Part shown: positions 50,379 through 60,433 of the stretch, piece by piece
How the letters are laid out: each line of letters starts with the position of its first letter
Position numbering within the stretch: position 1 is the stretch's first letter
Origin: Verrucomicrobiota bacterium
Lineage (GTDB): Bacteria; Verrucomicrobiota; Verrucomicrobiia; JADLBR01
Assembly: GCA_029560585.1 (NCBI GenBank)
Contig: JAKQKQ010000068.1
Span: forward strand, 1-64,000
Reading direction: 5' to 3'
DNA: 64,000 nucleotides
Position numbers and translations under genes: made by a program
Notes under the pieces: model-generated
What the model saw: the letters and a program-made list of their open reading frames with translations, nothing else
Databases searched by the model: none
Told to the model about the DNA's origin: nothing

Positions 50379-51509
50379 ATGGCCAACCGCCGACCCGCCC
50401 GAATCATGTATGCCGCCACCGACAATTGCGCGGACATGCTCTACGCGACTCGAATGCACGTGCCCGACCCGTTCCTCTGGGCGCGAATCCGCGGTCGCAC
50501 GTATGCCGTTCTCTCCGACCTCGAACTCGATCGCGGCCGCAGGGAAGCGCACGTCGACCGCGTGGTCCCTCTGTCCACGTTGGAGCGCAAGGCAAGACCG
50601 CTGCCAGGACGCCGACCACCCATCGCGGAGCTGATTGCCCGGTTCCTTCGAGATCACAAAACGGGCGGCGCGGAGGTTCCCCACGATTTCCCCGTCGGGG
50701 TCGCCGACGAGTTGCGAAGACTCGGGCTCTTGATCCGACCGGCCCGCGGACATTTCTTCCCCACCCGCATATCCAAAACGAACGAAGAGATCGTCGCGAT
50801 CCGTGCCGCCCAGCGATCGGCCGAGGCGGCCATGGCCCGGGCCGAGGAAATCCTGCGCGCCTGCCGACCCGACCGCCGCGGTCGCCTCTCTTACGCGGGC
50901 CGATGCCTCACATCCGAATTCCTCCAGGGCGAAATCAATTCCTGCCTCTCACGCCTCGGTGCGTCCGCCCAGCATACCATTGTTGCCGGCGGCAACCAGG
51001 CCTGCGACCCTCACGAGGCGGGCCATGGACCGCTGCCCGCGCATCACCCCATCATCGTGGACATCTTCCCCAGGGTCGCACGCACTGGCTACTGGGGGGA
51101 TATCACCCGAACCTTTGTGCGGGGCAACCCGTCCGAAGCCGCGCGCGAACTGTACGCCACGGTGCTCGAAGGCCAGCGCAAGGCCCTGCGCCAGATCCGC
51201 GCGGGCGCGGATGGCGCGCGCATCCAGCGGGACACCCGTGCGTTCTTCGACTCAAAAGGATACGCCACGGGTGAGAAGAACGGGCGCCGATCCGGATTCT
51301 TTCATGGCCTGGGGCACGGTGTCGGCCTGGAGATTCACGAGGCCCCCCGATTCGCCGACGGCCCCCTCCCGAGGAACGCCGTCGTCTCCGTGGAACCCGG
51401 CCTCTACTACCCGGGCATAGGCGGCATACGAATCGAGGATCTTGTCGTCGTGACCGATCGCGGATACGCCAATCTCACCACGTATCCAAAGCGATTTGTC
51501 CTCGGGTGA
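50379..51509 (+). CDS. M24-family metallopeptidase (Xaa-Pro aminopeptidase-like)
   Basis: This 376-residue cytoplasmic enzyme has an N-terminal creatinase-like domain (about 1-130) and a C-terminal pita-bread domain. The five metal ligands can be placed: Asp228 (IVDIFPR), Asp241 (GDITRT), His313 (LGHGVG), Glu339 (SVEPGLYY) and Glu353 (IEDLVVV). It should remove N-terminal residues, often before proline, with two metal ions. The N-terminal domain is shorter than in PepP. I start at the ATG at 50379. The 267 bp before it, shared with the adenosyltransferase gene, hold nothing I can name. Confidence 0.9.
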   Translation: MANRRPARIMYAATDNCADMLYATRMHVPDPFLWARIRGRTYAVLSDLELDRGRREAHVDRVVPLSTLERKARPLPGRRPPIAELIARFLRDHKTGGAEVPHDFPVGVADELRRLGLLIRPARGHFFPTRISKTNEEIVAIRAAQRSAEAAMARAEEILRACRPDRRGRLSYAGRCLTSEFLQGEINSCLSRLGASAQHTIVAGGNQACDPHEAGHGPLPAHHPIIVDIFPRVARTGYWGDITRTFVRGNPSEAARELYATVLEGQRKALRQIRAGADGARIQRDTRAFFDSKGYATGEKNGRRSGFFHGLGHGVGLEIHEAPRFADGPLPRNAVVSVEPGLYYPGIGGIRIEDLVVVTDRGYANLTTYPKRFVLG

Positions 51510-51681
51510 CGTTCGATGCCTTGAAACATCGAGCGCCAGGCGCCTTTGCCCGAACGCCATGGCGGGCCTTGCAACCCAGCCACCCCCGCGGCGTGTCACG
51601 CCCACGGGCTGGAAACACGCCAGCGACGCCGAAATACCTCCCCGCTTCGCTTTGATGCCCAAAGCGTGCGGTCCGGCGCGA

Positions 51682-51873
51682 TCAGTGAATCTGGGAACCG
51701 ATCAGCGCACCGGCACCTGCGGCACCGCCAATAAGGGCGCCAGTGCCACCACCTGCCGCCCCGCCAATCGCCGCGCCTCCCAGGGCACCGCCAACGGCGC
51801 CTTTCTCGGTGTTCGAGCATCCCACGATGCCCAGTCCTAGCGCGGCGATCAAAACGGCTACCAACTTTTTCAT
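51682..51873 (-). CDS. Glycine-zipper lipoprotein
   Basis: This 63-residue protein starts MKKLVAVLIAALGLGIVGC, a lipoprotein signal with a lipobox-like GIVGC, so Cys19 would be lipidated. Repeated GG and GAA units follow (about 30-60) with the spacing of glycine-zipper helices, which pack in membranes or oligomerise. AAAGGAGC lies 4 nt before the ATG. It is probably an envelope protein of the OsmB/SlyB type, with no partner in the neighbouring genes other than the next one on this strand. Confidence 0.75.
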   Translation of the reverse strand: MKKLVAVLIAALGLGIVGCSNTEKGAVGGALGGAAIGGAAGGGTGALIGGAAGAGALIGSQIH

Positions 51874-51968
51874 ATTAGCTCCTTTGGTGCCAAAACCTTG
51901 CCCCAGAGTCCAGCACACGCAACCGAAAAATCACGCACCCGCCCGGTGCCCTAGCACGTTGACCGCGC

Positions 51969-52301
51969 TTAATGGTGGCCGTGATGGTGGCCGCGGTGGT
52001 GGCTATAATGGTGATGAGACCCATGATGATGACCGTACGATCGATAGCCGAAGTTCAGCCCGTACGATGGCCAATAGCCGTAGCTATATGGCCGATAGCA
52101 GTAGCGCCGGTACAGGGGCCTATGACAATACGACCGATACGGATATACGACCACGGGGCTTCCGCAGTAACCGTAGTACGACGGCCGATAATACGAACGG
52201 CCGCAGTCGCTGTACCCGAATGAGATGCTGAAACCACCATGCGCCATCGCCGCCGCGCCCAAGGCACTGAACGCCAACACGATTGCTGCCAGCTTTTTCA
52301 T
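51969..52301 (-). CDS. Small exported Tyr/His-rich protein
   Basis: This 110-residue protein has a signal peptide (LAAIVLAFSALGAAAMA). It then has a Tyr/Arg/Ser/Pro-rich body with several Cys (RRYCYRPYSYGYWPSYG), and its last 20 residues are mostly His with Ser and Gly. The His tail could bind metals. It follows the same design as many small secreted proteins of PVC genomes but belongs to no family I can name. It is followed after about 95 bp by the glycine-zipper gene on the same strand. Confidence 0.6.
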   Translation of the reverse strand: MKKLAAIVLAFSALGAAAMAHGGFSISFGYSDCGRSYYRPSYYGYCGSPVVVYPYRSYCHRPLYRRYCYRPYSYGYWPSYGLNFGYRSYGHHHGSHHHYSHHRGHHHGHH

Positions 52302-52476
52302 CTCGTCTCTCGCTCTCTTTCTATATTTTGAGACGCAAAGGGGGGGTCCGGGATTCAATAAAACCCGCTGGCGCCATCCGATCCCCCAATGCCGCGCCGG
52401 GCCGCGCGGCCTACGGAACTACCTCTGATTCCATGCCCCGGGCGGCGGGGCACCACCGGGGCAGAAAATGGGATGC

Positions 52477-52522
52477 AGGGGCGCGCTTGCGCGCGATTCG
52501 AATCGCCTGCAAGCAGGCCCCT
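52477..52522. repeat. 46-bp imperfect palindrome after lpd
   Basis: AGGGGCGCGCTTGCGCGCG and CGCCTGCAAGCAGGCCCCT flank ATTCGAAT. The GCTTGC/GCAAGC and GGGGC/GCCCC parts pair perfectly. It begins 25 bp beyond the lpd stop and may act as a transcript end. The rest of 52,302-52,547 is non-coding. Confidence 0.6.
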
Positions 52523-52547
52523 ACTCCCCGGCACCTGAATTCTCGAG

Positions 52548-53972
52548 TCAGCCCTTCTTCTTGCGGAAGAGGTGCGTGGCCGTGCCGTGGAGCAATTCGG
52601 CGCTCTCCATGAGGGTCTCCGACAGCGTCGGGTGCGCGTGGATGGTGCCACCGAGGTCGCCCGCTACTGCCGCCATCTCCACCGCCAGGGTTCCCTCGGC
52701 AATCAGTTCCCCGGCGCCAACCCCCACGATGCCGACGCCCAGCACGCGTTCGGTCCCGGGGTCATAGATCACCTTCGTCAGGCCCTCGGTGCGACCGAGC
52801 GTCAGCGCGCGTCCCGACGCGCCCCAGGGGAACCTCGCCACTTCGACCTTGCGCCCTTGCGCGCTGGCCTCGTTTTCGGTCAAGCCGCACCACGCCACCT
52901 CCGGATCGGTGAACACGACCGCCGGGATCGCGATGTTGTCAAACTCCGCCGGTTCTCCCAGCAGCGCCTCGACCGCAACGCGCCCCTCGCGCGAGGCCTT
53001 GTGGGCGAGCATCGGTTCGCCCGCGACGTCCCCGATCGCCCAGATGCGAGGGTCGGCCGTCCGCTGCTTGCGATCGACCTCGATGAACCCCTTCGCGTTC
53101 ACCTTGACCCCCGTCTTCTCTAGACCCAGCCCTTCCGTGTTCGGCTTGCGGCCCACGGACACCAGCACCCTGTCAAACGTCAGCGTCTTCTGACCATCCG
53201 GGCCCTCCAAACCCACGTCGATCCCCTTCTTCTTGGTCTCGAGCGAGACAACCTTAGTCTTCAGCAGGATGGCCTCGAACTTCCCTTCCAATCGTTTCTG
53301 GAGCGGCCTGACGAGGTCGCGGTCCGCGCCCATGAGAATGCCGTCGAGAAGTTCCACGACCGTCACCTTGCTGCCCAGTGCGGCGTAAACCGTTCCCATT
53401 TCCAGCCCGATATAGCCACCACCGACCACGAGCAACCGCCCCGGGATCTCATCCAACTGCAGCGCGCCGGTCGAATTCATCACGCGCGGATCCTGGATGT
53501 TGAAAGCGGGCGGGACAGCCGGCCTCGAGCCGGTCGCCACGATTGCGTGATCGAATTCCACAGCGCCCTGATCCCCGCCATCGATGCGGAGCCGGGCCGA
53601 AGACTCGAAAACCGCCTTGCCCCGGACGAGTTGAACGCCCCGCGACTTGCAGAGGCCCGCGACGCCACCGGCCAACTGATCGACCACCTGACCCTTCCAT
53701 TTCCGTATGGTGGCCACGTCAATCTTCGGATCCGCGAACGAAAGACCCATCTCGCGGGCCTCGCGGGTCTCATTGATGAGCTTGGCAAGGTGCAGCAGCG
53801 CCTTCGACGGGATACACCCGCGGTTCAGGCACACGCCACCGAGGGCGGAGGAGTCTTCCACCAATGCGACTTTCTTGCCCTTGTCGGCCGCGAGAAACGC
53901 GGCGGCATAGCCCCCCGGCCCCGCCCCGATCACCACGATCTCTGCCCGTCTCACGTTCTCGCTTGCGGCCAT
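52548..53972 (-). CDS. lpd: Dihydrolipoyl dehydrogenase (E3)
   Basis: This 474-residue flavoprotein reoxidises the lipoyl arm of E2 and reduces NAD. The FAD-binding [11 protein letters not shown], the redox-active Cys48/Cys53 in [13 protein letters not shown], the NAD-binding [18 protein letters not shown], and the C-terminal base pair His447/Glu452 in HAHPTLSE are all present. I start at 53972 because GGGAGG lies 4 nt before that ATG; another start is six codons earlier. It is the third gene of the pyruvate dehydrogenase operon, 14 nt after aceF, and probably also serves other 2-oxoacid dehydrogenases of the cell. Confidence 0.97.
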   Translation of the reverse strand: MAASENVRRAEIVVIGAGPGGYAAAFLAADKGKKVALVEDSSALGGVCLNRGCIPSKALLHLAKLINETREAREMGLSFADPKIDVATIRKWKGQVVDQLAGGVAGLCKSRGVQLVRGKAVFESSARLRIDGGDQGAVEFDHAIVATGSRPAVPPAFNIQDPRVMNSTGALQLDEIPGRLLVVGGGYIGLEMGTVYAALGSKVTVVELLDGILMGADRDLVRPLQKRLEGKFEAILLKTKVVSLETKKKGIDVGLEGPDGQKTLTFDRVLVSVGRKPNTEGLGLEKTGVKVNAKGFIEVDRKQRTADPRIWAIGDVAGEPMLAHKASREGRVAVEALLGEPAEFDNIAIPAVVFTDPEVAWCGLTENEASAQGRKVEVARFPWGASGRALTLGRTEGLTKVIYDPGTERVLGVGIVGVGAGELIAEGTLAVEMAAVAGDLGGTIHAHPTLSETLMESAELLHGTATHLFRKKKG

Positions 53973-53986
53973 GATTCCTCCCTCTT

Positions 53987-55666
53987 TCAAACATCCAAGA
54001 GCGCACCGGCGAACTCCTCGAACGCCCGTGCCACCCGCCTAGTGAAGCGGGCGCCGTCTGCGCCGTCGATCACGCGATGGTCATACGTTACCGAAAGCGG
54101 CATGATCAGGCGCGGCTCAAATCGACCGTCGCGCCAAACGGCCCTCAGCGAACCCCGGGCGAGGCCGAGTATCCCCACCTGGGGGGGATTCAGCAGGGGC
54201 GTAAAGCCCGTCCCCCCGATGCCGCCCAGGTTCGAGATCGTGAACGTCCCGCCCTGCAATTCCTCAACCGAGACCTTCCGGTCCCGCGCCCGCTGGGCCA
54301 ACCGGTTCAACTCGATGGCCAACTCGCGCAGGCTTTTCTTGTCCGCATCCCGGACCACGGGAACGATCAGCCCGGCCGGCGTATCCACGGCGACCGAGAT
54401 GTGGTAGTAGCCCTTGACGATCATCTCGCCACGCGCGGCATCGAAGCTCGAGTTCAACTGAGGGAACTCCTTGAGGCCTTCCACGACCGCCTTGATCGCG
54501 ATGGTCGTCATGGTCAGCGCCCCGCCCGCTTCCTTGACCCTCGGAGCAAACTGCTTCCGAAACGCCTCCAGTTCGGTGATGTCCGCCTCGTCAAAATGGG
54601 TCACCATCGGCGCCGACCACGCCACTGCCATCTGGTCCGCAATCTTCCGGCGGAGGGAGCTGACCGGCTTCCTTTCAATCGGCCCCCACTGCGAGAAATC
54701 TGGCAGCGGCTGCGCCGCCGGCACATGCCCGGCGCCGCCGCCGGCAGCAGCGGCCATCCCGCCAGATCGCACGAACGCCTTGACGTCATCGATCGTGATC
54801 CGGCCGCCCGTTGCCGAGCCCCGGACACGAGTGAGATCCACGCCCAGTTCTCGAGCCAGCCGGCGCGTCGCCGGCCCGGCGGGCACTTGTCGCCCGTCGG
54901 CCGCTGGAGGCTGTGGTCCCCCCGGGGCCCTCGGCGGCCCCGGCACCGCGGCCGGTTTCTCGGTTGCCGCGGCCGCGGGAATCGGACCGGGCGGTGCGGC
55001 CATCGGCGCCTCCGGCGCTGTTCCCGACGCCGCAGCGATGTCCACACACATCAGGTCGGCCCCCACCTTGATATGATCCCCCGCCTTGATCAAAAGCTCC
55101 GCCACGCGACCCGACACCGGCGATGGCACCTCGACGACCGCCTTGTCGGTCTCCACCTCCGCGATCGACTGATCCTTCGAAATCGCGTCTCCCGCCTTGA
55201 CTAGCACGTTGAGAACATCCCCACCCTCGATCCCCTCCCCGAGCTGCGGCAACCGCACAACCTCGGACGTGCCCCCCGCTGCGACGGGCGGTGGCGGTCC
55301 CTGTGCCGACCGCCCAGCCCCCACCGCCACCGAACCGGCGCGCTCGCGATCCGCGGCGACGGAAGCCGACGGGTTCTTCGCCGCCCTCTCCCCCTCGCGG
55401 ACACTTTCCGTCGGCTCCCTTTTCTCAGCCCCCGACTCCAACTCGAAAAGCAGGGCCCCGACTTTCACGTGGTCGCCCGCTTTCACCGAAACTTTGGTGA
55501 TGCGCCCGTCATCGGGCGACGGAAATTCGACGACCGCCTTGTCGGTTTCTATCTCGGCCAGCGCCTGATCCTTGCGCACGACATCGCCCGCCGACACCAG
55601 GACGTTCACGATGTCCCCCGCCTCGATCCCCTCGCCCAGTTGCGGCAGCGTGATTCGTGTCGCCAT
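53987..55666 (-). CDS. aceF: Pyruvate dehydrogenase E2, dihydrolipoamide acetyltransferase with two lipoyl domains
   Basis: This 559-residue protein transfers the acetyl group to CoA. Two lipoyl domains have the lipoylated Lys43 and Lys175 in ETDKAVVE. After Ala/Pro-rich linkers, a peripheral-subunit-binding domain is at about 264-300 ([19 protein letters not shown]). The catalytic domain (about 325-559) has the active-site DHRVIDG with His530 and Asp534. E. coli AceF has three lipoyl domains and many bacteria have one; two is intermediate. GAGGGAT precedes the ATG and overlaps the aceE stop, so the genes are coupled. Confidence 0.96.
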   Translation of the reverse strand: MATRITLPQLGEGIEAGDIVNVLVSAGDVVRKDQALAEIETDKAVVEFPSPDDGRITKVSVKAGDHVKVGALLFELESGAEKREPTESVREGERAAKNPSASVAADRERAGSVAVGAGRSAQGPPPPVAAGGTSEVVRLPQLGEGIEGGDVLNVLVKAGDAISKDQSIAEVETDKAVVEVPSPVSGRVAELLIKAGDHIKVGADLMCVDIAAASGTAPEAPMAAPPGPIPAAAATEKPAAVPGPPRAPGGPQPPAADGRQVPAGPATRRLARELGVDLTRVRGSATGGRITIDDVKAFVRSGGMAAAAGGGAGHVPAAQPLPDFSQWGPIERKPVSSLRRKIADQMAVAWSAPMVTHFDEADITELEAFRKQFAPRVKEAGGALTMTTIAIKAVVEGLKEFPQLNSSFDAARGEMIVKGYYHISVAVDTPAGLIVPVVRDADKKSLRELAIELNRLAQRARDRKVSVEELQGGTFTISNLGGIGGTGFTPLLNPPQVGILGLARGSLRAVWRDGRFEPRLIMPLSVTYDHRVIDGADGARFTRRVARAFEEFAGALLDV

Positions 55667-55677
55667 CGTAATATCCC

Positions 55678-58395
55678 TCAGATCAGCAATGAAAACGGTT
55701 TCTCGGGATCGATGCCCAACTCCCCGATCGCCTTCGCCGCGACCCGCGGCTCGACCTCGCCCCGCCGCGCCAACGCGTGGAGAGTGGCAACCGCGATCGA
55801 CTCCGCATCCACCTCGAAATGCCGCCGCAGGCCCTCGCGCGTCTCACTGCGGCCAAATCCGTCCGTCCCCAGCGAAGTGATCCCGCCGGGCACGAAGGGC
55901 GCCACCAGATCCGGCAGCGCTCGCATATAGTCCGTGGCCGCGATCACCGGCCCCTTCGCCCCCTCGAAAAGCTGAGTCACCCAGGGTTTTCTGGGTGGCT
56001 CCGCCGGATGCAGCATGTTCCAGCGCGTCGCCTCCAGCGCGTCCTGCCGCAATGCCTTATAGCTCGTCACGCTCCACACGTCGGCCGAAACCCCATATCG
56101 TTCCTCGAGGATCCCCTGCGCCTTGAGCGCGCAGTTCAGGATCGATCCGCTGCCCCACAGGTGCGCCTTGATCTTCTTCTTGGCCGGCCCGGGCCGAACC
56201 CGGTAGATGCCCCGCACGATGCCCTCCTCCGCCCCCACCGGCATCGCCAGGTGGTCGTAGTTCTCGTTCTCGACCGTCAGATAATAGAATAGGCCCTCCT
56301 GGGCCTCGTACATCACCCGCAGACCATCCTGAATGATCACCGCCAATTCGTAGCCAAAGGCGGCGTCGTAGGCCCGGCAGTTTGGCACGTTCATCGCCAT
56401 GAGCTGGCTGTGCCCATCCTCGTGCTGCAGCCCCTCGCCGTTGAGCGTCGTCCGGCCGGCCGTCCCGCCCATCAGAAAACCGCGGCAGCGCATGTCGCCC
56501 GCCGCCCATATGAGATCCCCAACCCTCTGGAATCCAAACATCGAATAGTAGATGTAGAATGGGATGGTGTTGACGCCGTGGACCGAGTACGCCGATCCGG
56601 CAGCCACGAACGAGGCCATGCCACCCGCCTCGTTGATGCCCTCCTGGAGGACCTGCCCGTTGCGCGCCTCCTTGTAATACTGGAGCTGGCCCGCGTCCAC
56701 GGGCGTGTAGAGCTGGCCAAGCGCCGCGTATATGCCAAACCGCGCGTAGAGCCCCTCCATGCCAAAGGTCCGTCCCTCGTCCGGCACAATCGGCACCACG
56801 AGCTTGCCGATCTCCTTGTGCCCCATCAGGCGGTTCAGGATCCGGACGAATGCCATCGTCGTCGACATCGGCTGGCCCTCGCGGCTGGCCCCAAAAAACT
56901 CCTTAAACTCCTCCAGGGCGGGCGCCTTGAAGTCGGGCCCGCGGGTCCGCCGCTGCGGCAACGGCCCCCCAAGCGCGGCGCGCCGCTCCGTGAGGTATTT
57001 GAACTCCGGGCTGTCTTCCTTGAACCGCACGAAAGGCAGTTTCACCGCCTCCTCGTCGTTCAGCGCGATCCCGAACCTGTCGCGGAACAGCAAGATCGCG
57101 CGCCGCCGCTGTGTCTCATCCTTGCCCAGCGATTTCTGGTTGTGCGCGACGTTCTGGCCCTCCCCGTATTCGCCGAGGCCAAAGCCCTTGATCGTCTTGG
57201 CCAAGATCACCGTGGGCCGCCCCCTGTGCCGCACCGCGTGCCAGAAGGCGGCATACACCTTGTCCGGATCATGCCCCCCGCGCTTGATGCTCTGGATCTC
57301 CTCGTCGGACATCCGCTCCACAAGCTTGGCCAGCTCCGGATACTTCCCGAAGAAATCCTGCCGCACGAAACTCCCGGGACTCACCGAGTACTTCTGGTAC
57401 TGGCCGTCGACCACCTCCATCATCCGCTGCAGCAGCAGCCCCGATTTGTCCTCCTGAAGCAGCACATCCCACTGCCCGCTCCAAACCACCTTGATCACAT
57501 TCCAGCCAGCGCCCCGGAAAATCCCCTCCAGTTCCTGGATGATCTTCCCGTTTCCGCGCACCGGTCCATCGAGCCGCTGCAGGTTGCAGTTGACCACCCA
57601 GGTCAGATTGTCCAGGCCTTCTCGCGCCGCCACCGTCAGGCAACCCAGCGCCTCGGGCTCGTCACATTCGCCATCGCCCAAGAATGCCCACACGCGACAG
57701 TCATCGGTGTCCTTGATCCCCCGATCCCTGAGATATCGGTTGAACCTGGCCTGAAAGATCGACATCACCGGCCCAAGGCCCATCGAGACCGTCGGAAATT
57801 GCCAGAAGTCCGGTTTCAGCCACGGATGGGGATACGAAGGAAGCCCTCCTCCCGCCCCCAGCTCGCGTCGAAAATTCTTCAGGTTCTGCTCGGTCAACCT
57901 CCCCTCGAGGAACGCGCGCCCATAGATGCCGGGCGACGCGTGCCCCTGAAAGAATATCTGATCCCCACCGCCGGGCGCATTCGGCCCCTTGAAGAAATGG
58001 TTGAAACCCACCTCGTACAAGGTCGCCGAAGACGCGTAGGTTGAGATGTGCCCGCCGATCCCGGGCGACTCCAGATTGGCGCGGACCACCATCGCCAGCG
58101 CATTCCACCGCACCATGCTCTTGATCCGCCGCTCCATCTCCCTGTCGCCCGGCCGCGGTGGCTGCTTCTCCGGCGGAATCGTGTTGCAGTACGGTGTCGT
58201 GTGACCCAGCGGAATGTCGAGGCCCCGCCGCCGCGCCCTGTCTTCGAGACGGTTGAGCAACCAGGACGCGCGCTCCGCCCCCTTCTCGTCAAAGATGTAC
58301 TCTAACGAGTCGAGCCACTCCCGCGTCTCCTGCGGGTCCGGATCCACATCCGCCCCAGGGCCCGGCACCGCACTACCGTCAAATCCTTCAGCCAT
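55678..58395 (-). CDS. aceE: Pyruvate dehydrogenase E1, homodimeric type
   Basis: This 905-residue enzyme decarboxylates pyruvate with thiamine diphosphate and acetylates E2. The cofactor motif is GDGECDEPE...NCNLQRLDGPVRGN, and long blocks match E. coli AceE (887 residues), for instance YPHPWLKPDFWQFPTVSMGLG, TAGRTTLNGEGLQHEDGHS and LGTDGFGRSETREGLR. It is the single-chain type, not the alpha/beta type of Gram-positives and mitochondria. A promoter with TATAAA lies about 70 bp upstream. It is the first gene of the aceE-aceF-lpd operon, divergent from sppA across 175 bp. Confidence 0.97.
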   Translation of the reverse strand: MAEGFDGSAVPGPGADVDPDPQETREWLDSLEYIFDEKGAERASWLLNRLEDRARRRGLDIPLGHTTPYCNTIPPEKQPPRPGDREMERRIKSMVRWNALAMVVRANLESPGIGGHISTYASSATLYEVGFNHFFKGPNAPGGGDQIFFQGHASPGIYGRAFLEGRLTEQNLKNFRRELGAGGGLPSYPHPWLKPDFWQFPTVSMGLGPVMSIFQARFNRYLRDRGIKDTDDCRVWAFLGDGECDEPEALGCLTVAAREGLDNLTWVVNCNLQRLDGPVRGNGKIIQELEGIFRGAGWNVIKVVWSGQWDVLLQEDKSGLLLQRMMEVVDGQYQKYSVSPGSFVRQDFFGKYPELAKLVERMSDEEIQSIKRGGHDPDKVYAAFWHAVRHRGRPTVILAKTIKGFGLGEYGEGQNVAHNQKSLGKDETQRRRAILLFRDRFGIALNDEEAVKLPFVRFKEDSPEFKYLTERRAALGGPLPQRRTRGPDFKAPALEEFKEFFGASREGQPMSTTMAFVRILNRLMGHKEIGKLVVPIVPDEGRTFGMEGLYARFGIYAALGQLYTPVDAGQLQYYKEARNGQVLQEGINEAGGMASFVAAGSAYSVHGVNTIPFYIYYSMFGFQRVGDLIWAAGDMRCRGFLMGGTAGRTTLNGEGLQHEDGHSQLMAMNVPNCRAYDAAFGYELAVIIQDGLRVMYEAQEGLFYYLTVENENYDHLAMPVGAEEGIVRGIYRVRPGPAKKKIKAHLWGSGSILNCALKAQGILEERYGVSADVWSVTSYKALRQDALEATRWNMLHPAEPPRKPWVTQLFEGAKGPVIAATDYMRALPDLVAPFVPGGITSLGTDGFGRSETREGLRRHFEVDAESIAVATLHALARRGEVEPRVAAKAIGELGIDPEKPFSLLI

Positions 58396-58464
58396 AAAAA
58401 ACCGCCCACCCGCGCCCAGGGATTGCGCACTGCGTCAACCGTCGGACGGCGGGCGAATTGTTAA

Positions 58465-58492
58465 TTTATACACGAATCCGCGCCAGAGCCAA
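58465..58492 (-). promoter_or_regulatory. Candidate promoter for aceE-aceF-lpd
   Basis: On the minus strand TTGGCT (58487-58492) and TATAAA (58465-58470) are 16 bp apart. This is the best sigma-70-like pair in the gap and gives a leader of about 60 nt. Confidence 0.5.
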
Positions 58493-58570
58493 TCCCGGGC
58501 GCCAAAATTTTCCACCGCTTGGAAAACCGCCCTTGCCTACCCTACCCCCCGGTGCAAATTGATCCTTTCC

Positions 58571-59593
58571 ATGAACAAAACGTCTCTCGTCGGATGCTCG
58601 GTGGCCGCCCTCCTCCTGGGTCTCGTTGCCAGCCTTGCGCTAAATGGCGCGCTCTACGTCGCCCTCAAATTGCACGAACCGCCGACTGTCACCCCGGCCG
58701 CGGACAACATCCAGGAATCCGAACTCGTCGCCAGTGAAACGCGGACCAAGAACAAGATCGCCGTCATCGACCTGCGCGGCGTCATAAGCTACGACGTCGA
58801 GGGTTATCTCGGCGAAACCATGGTGGACGATGTTCTCCTGCGCCTCCGTCAGGCGCGCGCCGACCAGAACGTCAAGGCCATCGTCCTCCGCGTCGATTCC
58901 CCCGGCGGCGAGGTCAACGCCAGCGATGTCCTCTACAACGAGCTGAAGCGGATCCGGGACGGCGACTCCAAGCGCAGCCCCATGCCGATCGTCTGCCACT
59001 TCATGTCGGTCGCCGCATCCGGCGCCTATTACGCCGCCATGGGATCCAGCTACATCGTCGCCAATGACATGACAATCACCGGCAGCGTCGGCGTCATCCT
59101 CCAGTCCCTGGAATATCGTGGCCTCTTCGACAAAATCGGCCTCCAGATGCACACGTTCAAGTCCGGCAAATTCAAGGACCTGCTTTCCGGCTCGCGCCCC
59201 ATGAGCCAGGAGGAGATGGACTATGTCCAGAAATTCATCATGGAGACTTACGACAAGTTCGCTGGAATCGTCGCCAGGGAGCGCAGCCTCGACCTCGATG
59301 CGCTGAAGAATGGTGCCGCGGATGGCCGCATCCTGTCCGGCCCGCAGGCCCTTAACCTCCGTTTCGTGGATCAGCTCGGGTACTTCGAGGACGCGCTCGA
59401 GAAGGCGAAGGACCTGGCCGGAATCAAACAGGCCAAGGTCATCCGTTACGATGCGCCCGTGAGCTTCGCCAGGCTCCTCCGCCTATTCGGTCGCGCGCCC
59501 GAGACCAAGGTGGATATCGGTGTGCTCCCACAGAATTTCCGCCTCCAGCCCGGCAAGGCATATTTTTTGTCTTCCCATCTCGTCAGCCCATGA
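58571..59593 (+). CDS. sppA: Signal peptide peptidase SppA, short form
   Basis: This 340-residue membrane protease has an N-terminal span (about 8-32) and an ATP-independent Ser/Lys protease domain. Ser150 in SVAASGAYYAA is the nucleophile and Lys202 in SGKFKD the base. Their 52-residue spacing is the same as in the Bacillus enzyme (Ser147/Lys199). The VDSPGGEVNAS motif is also present. It degrades signal peptides left in the membrane. The frame is open upstream to 58214, but the ATG at 58571 directly precedes the membrane anchor. It begins a plus-strand run with four more genes. Confidence 0.92.
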   Translation: MNKTSLVGCSVAALLLGLVASLALNGALYVALKLHEPPTVTPAADNIQESELVASETRTKNKIAVIDLRGVISYDVEGYLGETMVDDVLLRLRQARADQNVKAIVLRVDSPGGEVNASDVLYNELKRIRDGDSKRSPMPIVCHFMSVAASGAYYAAMGSSYIVANDMTITGSVGVILQSLEYRGLFDKIGLQMHTFKSGKFKDLLSGSRPMSQEEMDYVQKFIMETYDKFAGIVARERSLDLDALKNGAADGRILSGPQALNLRFVDQLGYFEDALEKAKDLAGIKQAKVIRYDAPVSFARLLRLFGRAPETKVDIGVLPQNFRLQPGKAYFLSSHLVSP

Positions 59594-59668
59594 GAGCCGC
59601 ATCGCCCGGCAACCTGCCGGCCAGCGCGTCCAGCGCCAACGACGCCCAGCCCCCGCGATCCTTCAACC

Positions 59669-60433
59669 ATGGATAACCGAGCCCTCGCCGCCGTCATCGC
59701 AGCCGCCCTCGCCGCCTGCACGGGCGTCTTGGTATGGCTCGGCGCCCGACAGCGCGCCCGGCTCGGCGCCGCGTGGGCCGACCGCGTGCCCTCCATCCGG
59801 CTCAACCGATTCGCCATCGGTGTTGGCGTGCTCGCGTTCAGCCTCATCGCACTCGTCAGCTACGGCACCATGATCGCCCTCGGCATGATCGCCGCCGCCC
59901 TGCTCGCTTGCCGCGCCGCGGAACTCAATCCATGGGACGCCCTCGGCCTCGCGGGTCTCCGGCCCGCCACCAGCCTGCTTCTCCCCCCCCTCGTCTACCT
60001 CGGCATCCTGATGCCCCTCTACCTCAGCGCCGTGGCCTCTTTCCTGCTCTGTGCGGCGCTCCACATCCCTTTCGAGCCGCAGCAACTCATCCGGCTGTTC
60101 CAGCGCCTGGACACCCCCGCTCAACTGGCGGGTTTCGCCGTGCTCGCGGTGGTGATCGCCCCGATCTCGGAGGAGATGTTCTTCCGCGGGCTGCTCCACG
60201 GGTGGTTCAAGTCGTTCATGCCGACCCGGCTTTCGATCGCAATAACGTCACTCCTCTTCGGGGCCGTTCACTGGCACGCGCCCGCGTTCCTCCCGCTGAC
60301 CCTCCTCGGATTCTCGCTCGCCATGATCTATGAGACCACCCGCTCGCTCTGGCCCGCGATCGCCCTCCACGCCATCTTCAATCTCGCCACCCTCGCCGCC
60401 ATGACCCTTTTCCCTCAGCTTGTCGGAAAATGA
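59669..60433 (+). CDS. CPBP-family intramembrane metalloprotease
   Basis: This 254-residue membrane protein has about seven hydrophobic helices. The family motifs are Glu168-Glu169 with Arg173 in SEEMFFRG, His201/His203 in FGAVHWHAP, and His234 with Asn238 in LHAIFNLA. Relatives include CAAX prenyl endopeptidase Rce1 and bacteriocin-immunity proteins. The substrate is unknown. Its stop overlaps the thiL start by 4 nt, and it lies 75 nt after sppA, another membrane protease. Confidence 0.9.
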   Translation: MDNRALAAVIAAALAACTGVLVWLGARQRARLGAAWADRVPSIRLNRFAIGVGVLAFSLIALVSYGTMIALGMIAAALLACRAAELNPWDALGLAGLRPATSLLLPPLVYLGILMPLYLSAVASFLLCAALHIPFEPQQLIRLFQRLDTPAQLAGFAVLAVVIAPISEEMFFRGLLHGWFKSFMPTRLSIAITSLLFGAVHWHAPAFLPLTLLGFSLAMIYETTRSLWPAIALHAIFNLATLAAMTLFPQLVGK

